A stretch of DNA of 64,000 nucleotides from Kitasatospora xanthocidica (lineage in GTDB: Bacteria; Actinomycetota; Actinomycetes; Streptomycetales; Streptomycetaceae): positions 216,332-280,331 of the forward strand of contig NZ_BNBY01000010.1 of NCBI RefSeq assembly GCF_014656195.1. The letters run 5' to 3'. This document shows, piece after piece, positions 60,777 to 64,000 of the stretch. The notes under the pieces were generated by a model. The model had not been told where the DNA came from, did no database searches, and worked only from the letters and a program-made list of their open reading frames with translations. A program made the position numbers and the translations under genes. Numbering within the stretch: position 1 is the first letter of the stretch; each line of letters opens with the position of its first letter.

Positions 60777-63700
60777 ATGGAGGGGCTGATGGTGGAGGAG
60801 CAGCGGGCCGGGAGCCGGGTCAGCAGGCCGGAGAACCGGTTGGTCCGACGCGGGTTCGGCGACCCGGCGCGGGCGGTGCGGCTGTTGGAGGGCCCCGGCC
60901 TGAGGGGACTGGCCGACGACCCGGTGCTGCTGGACGCGCTCGGCGCCACCGCCGACCCCGACCTCGCGCTGCTCGGCCTGGCCCGGCTGATGGAGGCGGC
61001 CGACGAGACCGACCGGCACACCCTGCGGGACACCCTGACCACCTCCAAGCCGCTGCGCGACCGGCTGCTCGGCGTGCTCGGCGTCTCCACCGCGCTCGGC
61101 GACCACCTCGCCCGGCACCCGCACGACTGGCACGTGCTGGTCACCTTCGAGCTGCGCGACATGCACCCCGGCCCGGAGGACTTCCGCCGGGCCCTCGGCG
61201 AGGGCGTGCGCGGCGGCGACCGGAGCCCGGCGGATGCCCTGCGGGTCGCCTACCGGCGCTGCCTGCTCGCCATCGCCGCCCGCGACCTCACCGGCACCAC
61301 CGACCTCGCCCGCACCGCCGCCGAACTCGCCGACCTGGCCGGCGCCACCCTGCAGACCGCCCTGGACCTCGCCGCCGAGCAGGACCCGGAGGCCACCGCG
61401 GCCTGCCGGCTCGCCGTGATCGGCATGGGCAAGTGCGGCGGCCGCGAACTCAACTACGTCTCGGACGTGGACGTCATCTTCGTGGCCGAGCCGCGCGAGG
61501 GCGTGGACGAGCACGAGGCGGTCAAGGCCGCCACCCGGCTGGCCGCCGCCCTCACCCGGCTCTGCGCGGACACCACCGGCGAGGGCACCATCTGGCCGGT
61601 GGACGCCAACCTGCGCCCCGAGGGCCGCAACGGCCCGCTGGTGCGCACCCTGGCCAGCCACCTCGCCTACTACCAGCGCTGGGCCAAGACCTGGGAGTTC
61701 CAGGCCCTGCTCAAGGCCCGCCCGGTCGCCGGGGACGCCGAACTCGGCGCCGCGTACGTCGAGGCGCTCGCCCCGATGGTCTGGCAGGCCGCCGCCCGGG
61801 ACAACTTCGTCACCGACGTGCAGCAGATGCGCCGCCGGGTGATCGACTCCATCCCCGCCACCGAGCTGGACCGCCAGCTCAAGCTCGGCCCGGGCGGGCT
61901 GCGCGACGTCGAGTTCTCCGTCCAGCTGCTCCAGCTGGTGCACGGGCGCACCGACCCGGCGCTGCGCAGCGGCAACACCCTGGAGGCGCTGGCCGCGCTC
62001 TCCCGGGGCGGCTACGTCGGCCGGGCGGACGCCGCCTCGCTGGACACCGCGTACCGCTTCCTGCGCTCGCTGGAGCACCGGATCCAGCTCCACCGGCTGC
62101 GCCGCACCCATCTGATGCCCACCGCCGCGGAGGACCAGCGCCGGCTGGCCCGCTCGCTGACCTCGCTGATCAACGACGACACCCGCGCCGATCCGGTGGC
62201 CGCGCTGCAGCGGGAGTGGAAGCGGCACGCGGTGGAGGTCCGGCGGCTGCACGAGAAGCTGTTCTACCGGCCGCTGCTCGACGCCGTCGCCGAGCTGCCG
62301 CCGGGCGCCGCCGGGCTCACCCCGGACGCGGCGCGGGCCCGGCTGGAGGCGCTCGGCTACACGGACCCGGCGGCCGCGCTGCGGCACATCAGCGCGCTCG
62401 CCTCCGGGGTCAGCCGCAAGGCGGCGATCCAGCGCACCCTGCTGCCGGTGCTGCTCGGCTGGTTCGCCGACTCGGCCGACCCGGACGCCGGGCTGCTCAA
62501 CTTCCGCCAGGTCTCCGACGCGCTCGGCCGCACCCCCTGGTACCTGCGGCTGCTGCGGGACGAGAGCGCCGCCGCCGAGCAGCTGGCCCGGGTGCTGTCG
62601 GCCGGCCGGCTCGCGCCGGACCTGCTGCTGCGCGCCCCCGAGGCGGTGGCCATGCTGGGCGATCCGCAGGGCCTGGAGCCGCGCGGCCGGGCGGCGCTGC
62701 AGTCGGAGATACTGGCCGCCGTCGGCCGGGCCGGCTCCACCACGGCCGCCGTGGCCGCCGCCCGCTCGGTGCGCCGCCGGGAGCTGTTCCGTACGGCCGC
62801 CGCGGACGTCCTCGGCCGGCTCGGGGACGACCCCGCCGAGGCGCTGGAGACCGCGGGGGAGGCGCTCACCGCGCTCAACGCCGCCACCCTGGAGGGGGCG
62901 CTGCGCGCCTGCGTGGCGGGCTGGGAGGCCGAGCACGGGGACCTGCCGACCCGGCTCTCGGTGGTCGCGATGGGCCGCTTCGGCGGCCACGAGCTGGGCT
63001 ACGGCTCGGACGCGGACGTGCTCTTCGTCCACGAGCCGCTGCTCGGCTCGCTGGAGGAGGAGGCCGCCAAGGCCGCCCAGGCGGTCTGCCACGAGCTGCG
63101 CACCCAGCTGGGCGCACCCTCCACCGAGCCGCCGCTGCTGGTCGACGCCGACCTGCGGCCGGAGGGGCGCAGCGGCCCGCTGGTGCGCACCCTCGCCTCG
63201 TACGCGGCGTACTACCGGCGCTGGTCGCACGCCTGGGAGAGCCAGGCGCTGCTGCGGGCCGAGCCGGTGGCCGGGGACGCGGAGCTGGGCGCGCGGTTCC
63301 GGCAGCTGATCGACCCGCTGCGCTACCCGGGCGAGGGGGTGCCGGAGCGGGACCTGGTGGAGATCCGCCGGATCAAGGCCCGGATCGAGGCCGAGCGGCT
63401 GCCGCGCGGGGCCGACCCGACCACCCACACCAAGATCGGCCGGGGCGGGCTGGCGGACGTGGAGTGGACGGTGCAGCTGCTCCAGCTCCGGCACGGGCAC
63501 GAGTTCCCGGCCCTGCGCACCACCCGGACCAGGGCGGCGCTGGCGGCCGCGGTGGAGGCCGGGCTGGTGCGGCGGGACGACGCCGAGGTGCTGGACGCCG
63601 CCTGGGTGCTGGCCTCCCGGGTGCGGGCGGCGGTGATGCTGGTCCGCGGCCGACCCGGGGACAGCTTCCCCGGGGAGGCCAGGGAGCTGGCCGGGGTGGC

Positions 63701-63812
63701 CCGCTACCTCGGGTACGGCGCCGGGCACAGCGGGGAGCTGCTGGACGACTACCGGCGGACCACCCGGCGGGCGCGGGCGGTGGTGGACCGGCTGTTCTAC
63801 GGGCTCGGGTGA
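60777..63812 (+). CDS. glnE: bifunctional glutamine synthetase adenylyltransferase/deadenylase
   Basis: A 1011-aa protein from ATG 60777 (an in-frame ATG at 60789 has its own GGAGGGG). Two homologous nucleotidyltransferase halves: the first with GMGKCGGRELNYVSDVDVIFV (about residue 220), which removes AMP, and the second with AMGRFGGHELGYGSDADVLFVHE (about residue 730), which adds AMP. Each is followed by PVDANLRPEGRNGPLVRT or DADLRPEGRSGPLVRT and a GRGGLADVEW or GPGGLRDVEFS segment. It adenylylates the main glutamine synthetase (GlnA1, not in the window). The adjacent GlnA2 lacks the target tyrosine. Confidence 0.95.
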   Translation: MEGLMVEEQRAGSRVSRPENRLVRRGFGDPARAVRLLEGPGLRGLADDPVLLDALGATADPDLALLGLARLMEAADETDRHTLRDTLTTSKPLRDRLLGVLGVSTALGDHLARHPHDWHVLVTFELRDMHPGPEDFRRALGEGVRGGDRSPADALRVAYRRCLLAIAARDLTGTTDLARTAAELADLAGATLQTALDLAAEQDPEATAACRLAVIGMGKCGGRELNYVSDVDVIFVAEPREGVDEHEAVKAATRLAAALTRLCADTTGEGTIWPVDANLRPEGRNGPLVRTLASHLAYYQRWAKTWEFQALLKARPVAGDAELGAAYVEALAPMVWQAAARDNFVTDVQQMRRRVIDSIPATELDRQLKLGPGGLRDVEFSVQLLQLVHGRTDPALRSGNTLEALAALSRGGYVGRADAASLDTAYRFLRSLEHRIQLHRLRRTHLMPTAAEDQRRLARSLTSLINDDTRADPVAALQREWKRHAVEVRRLHEKLFYRPLLDAVAELPPGAAGLTPDAARARLEALGYTDPAAALRHISALASGVSRKAAIQRTLLPVLLGWFADSADPDAGLLNFRQVSDALGRTPWYLRLLRDESAAAEQLARVLSAGRLAPDLLLRAPEAVAMLGDPQGLEPRGRAALQSEILAAVGRAGSTTAAVAAARSVRRRELFRTAAADVLGRLGDDPAEALETAGEALTALNAATLEGALRACVAGWEAEHGDLPTRLSVVAMGRFGGHELGYGSDADVLFVHEPLLGSLEEEAAKAAQAVCHELRTQLGAPSTEPPLLVDADLRPEGRSGPLVRTLASYAAYYRRWSHAWESQALLRAEPVAGDAELGARFRQLIDPLRYPGEGVPERDLVEIRRIKARIEAERLPRGADPTTHTKIGRGGLADVEWTVQLLQLRHGHEFPALRTTRTRAALAAAVEAGLVRRDDAEVLDAAWVLASRVRAAVMLVRGRPGDSFPGEARELAGVARYLGYGAGHSGELLDDYRRTTRRARAVVDRLFYGLG

Positions 63813-63831
63813 GCTCGGCGGCGCATGCGAA

Positions 63832-63856
63832 AGGGGCCCCTGGATCAGGGGCCCCT
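63832..63856 (+). terminator. terminator of glnE
   Basis: AGGGGCCCCTG-GAT-CAGGGGCCCCT, an 11-bp perfect stem 20 bp after the glnE stop. Confidence 0.85.
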
Positions 63857-63887
63857 CCTCGTCGTTCCTCGGCCGTGGCACAGGGCG

Positions 63888-63934
63888 CGTCTTCGAACCC
63901 CCGGCGTCGCCCCGCAGGCGGGGGTTCGAAGACG
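63888..63934. terminator. second large hairpin, function uncertain
   Basis: CGTCTTCGAACCCCCG (63888-63903) pairs perfectly with 63919-63934 around a 15-nt loop. It could be a back-up terminator. It is not a tRNA: there is no anticodon arm or acceptor layout. Confidence 0.5.
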
Positions 63935-63942
63935 GGCCCTAA

Positions 63943-64000
63943 GGCGTGTCTGACAAATGATCATCTGGCCGGTTCGCGGAGCCAGAGGATCAGGGAGGCC
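63943..64000. mobile_element. end of an insertion element entering the window
   Basis: GGCGTGTCTGACAAATGATCATCTGG starts right after CCCTAA and matches the first 14 bases of the 158-bp elements' terminal repeat. The rest differs from them, so it may be the left end of a full insertion sequence or of another small element whose body lies beyond the window. Confidence 0.6.

Noticed and set aside
59427..63881. A 1484-codon ORF on the minus strand opposite glnE
   Set aside because: It is a mirror of glnE caused by strong GC codon bias. Only its last 392 codons (the acyltransferase, 59427-60605) have a start, ribosome site and family motifs.
63888..63934. tRNA gene suggested by GGTTCGAA in the hairpin
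   Set aside because: The GTTCGAA resembles a T-loop, but it sits in a plain 16-bp stem with no acceptor, D or anticodon arms.

Overview
The window is very high-GC actinobacterial chromosome. Strong third-position G/C codon bias, GTG/TTG starts, many 4-bp ATGA/GTGA overlaps and the gene set all fit the Streptomycetaceae (Streptomyces or Kitasatospora). From memory, most of the layout matches the conserved core region of Streptomyces that holds glnE, nadE, glnA2, map, npdG, rnpB and the NIF3/zinc-ribbon/RNase H run. I could not run a search to confirm this.

Left part (1-17995): a truncated alpha/beta hydrolase, a helix-turn-helix protein and a secreted ricin-type lectin come first. A cobalamin-uptake operon on the minus strand follows (2345-7869). 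It has an ECF S-component, a double ATPase, a CbiQ-type T-component and two cell-surface proteins that I read as a bacterial transcobalamin-like pair, with a probable cobalamin riboswitch upstream (about 8020-8155). A KstR-like TetR regulator is divergent from a glycosyltransferase / methyltransferase / alpha-toroid operon. Then come a proline/glycine-rich membrane protein, an N-acetylmuramoyl-L-alanine amidase, a membrane-anchored Pro-rich protein, a methyltransferase and a zinc alcohol dehydrogenase.

Accessory island (18152-25863, minus strand): a compact lanthipeptide locus. It contains a three-domain synthetase with lyase, kinase and cyclase parts whose cyclase keeps the three zinc ligands (class IV, LanL type), a translationally coupled S9 prolyl-oligopeptidase, a 47-codon precursor gene that was not annotated as an ORF because it is so short, and one fused ABC exporter. 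The predicted core, GCQYTCLILTCLLFTVS, does not look like the venezuelin/streptocollin core although the leader does. This is the best candidate for an undescribed product in the window. A 56-aa protein with two HGRHR motifs lies just downstream.

Middle (26446-41838): NIF3-like protein, coiled-coil zinc-ribbon protein, RNase HI-CobC fusion, YaaA, RNB ribonuclease, MFS transporter, the RNase P RNA (rnpB), several small conserved proteins, a PadR regulator, a lone primase-polymerase-like domain, methionine aminopeptidase and a second MFS transporter.

Right part (41886-64000): F420 reductase (npdG), site-2 protease, a large SARP/AfsR-type regulator, a DrrAB-type exporter, panB, an MFS pump with a TetR regulator, an endonuclease/exonuclease/phosphatase-family protein, nadE, glnA2, an exported protein, an acyltransferase and glnE. 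Two identical 158-bp inverted-repeat elements (MITE-like) with CTAG at both ends lie at 42886 and 54616. A shortened relative is at 47447, and the end of another element enters at 63943. Three of these abut or form the TAG stop codon of a neighbouring gene.
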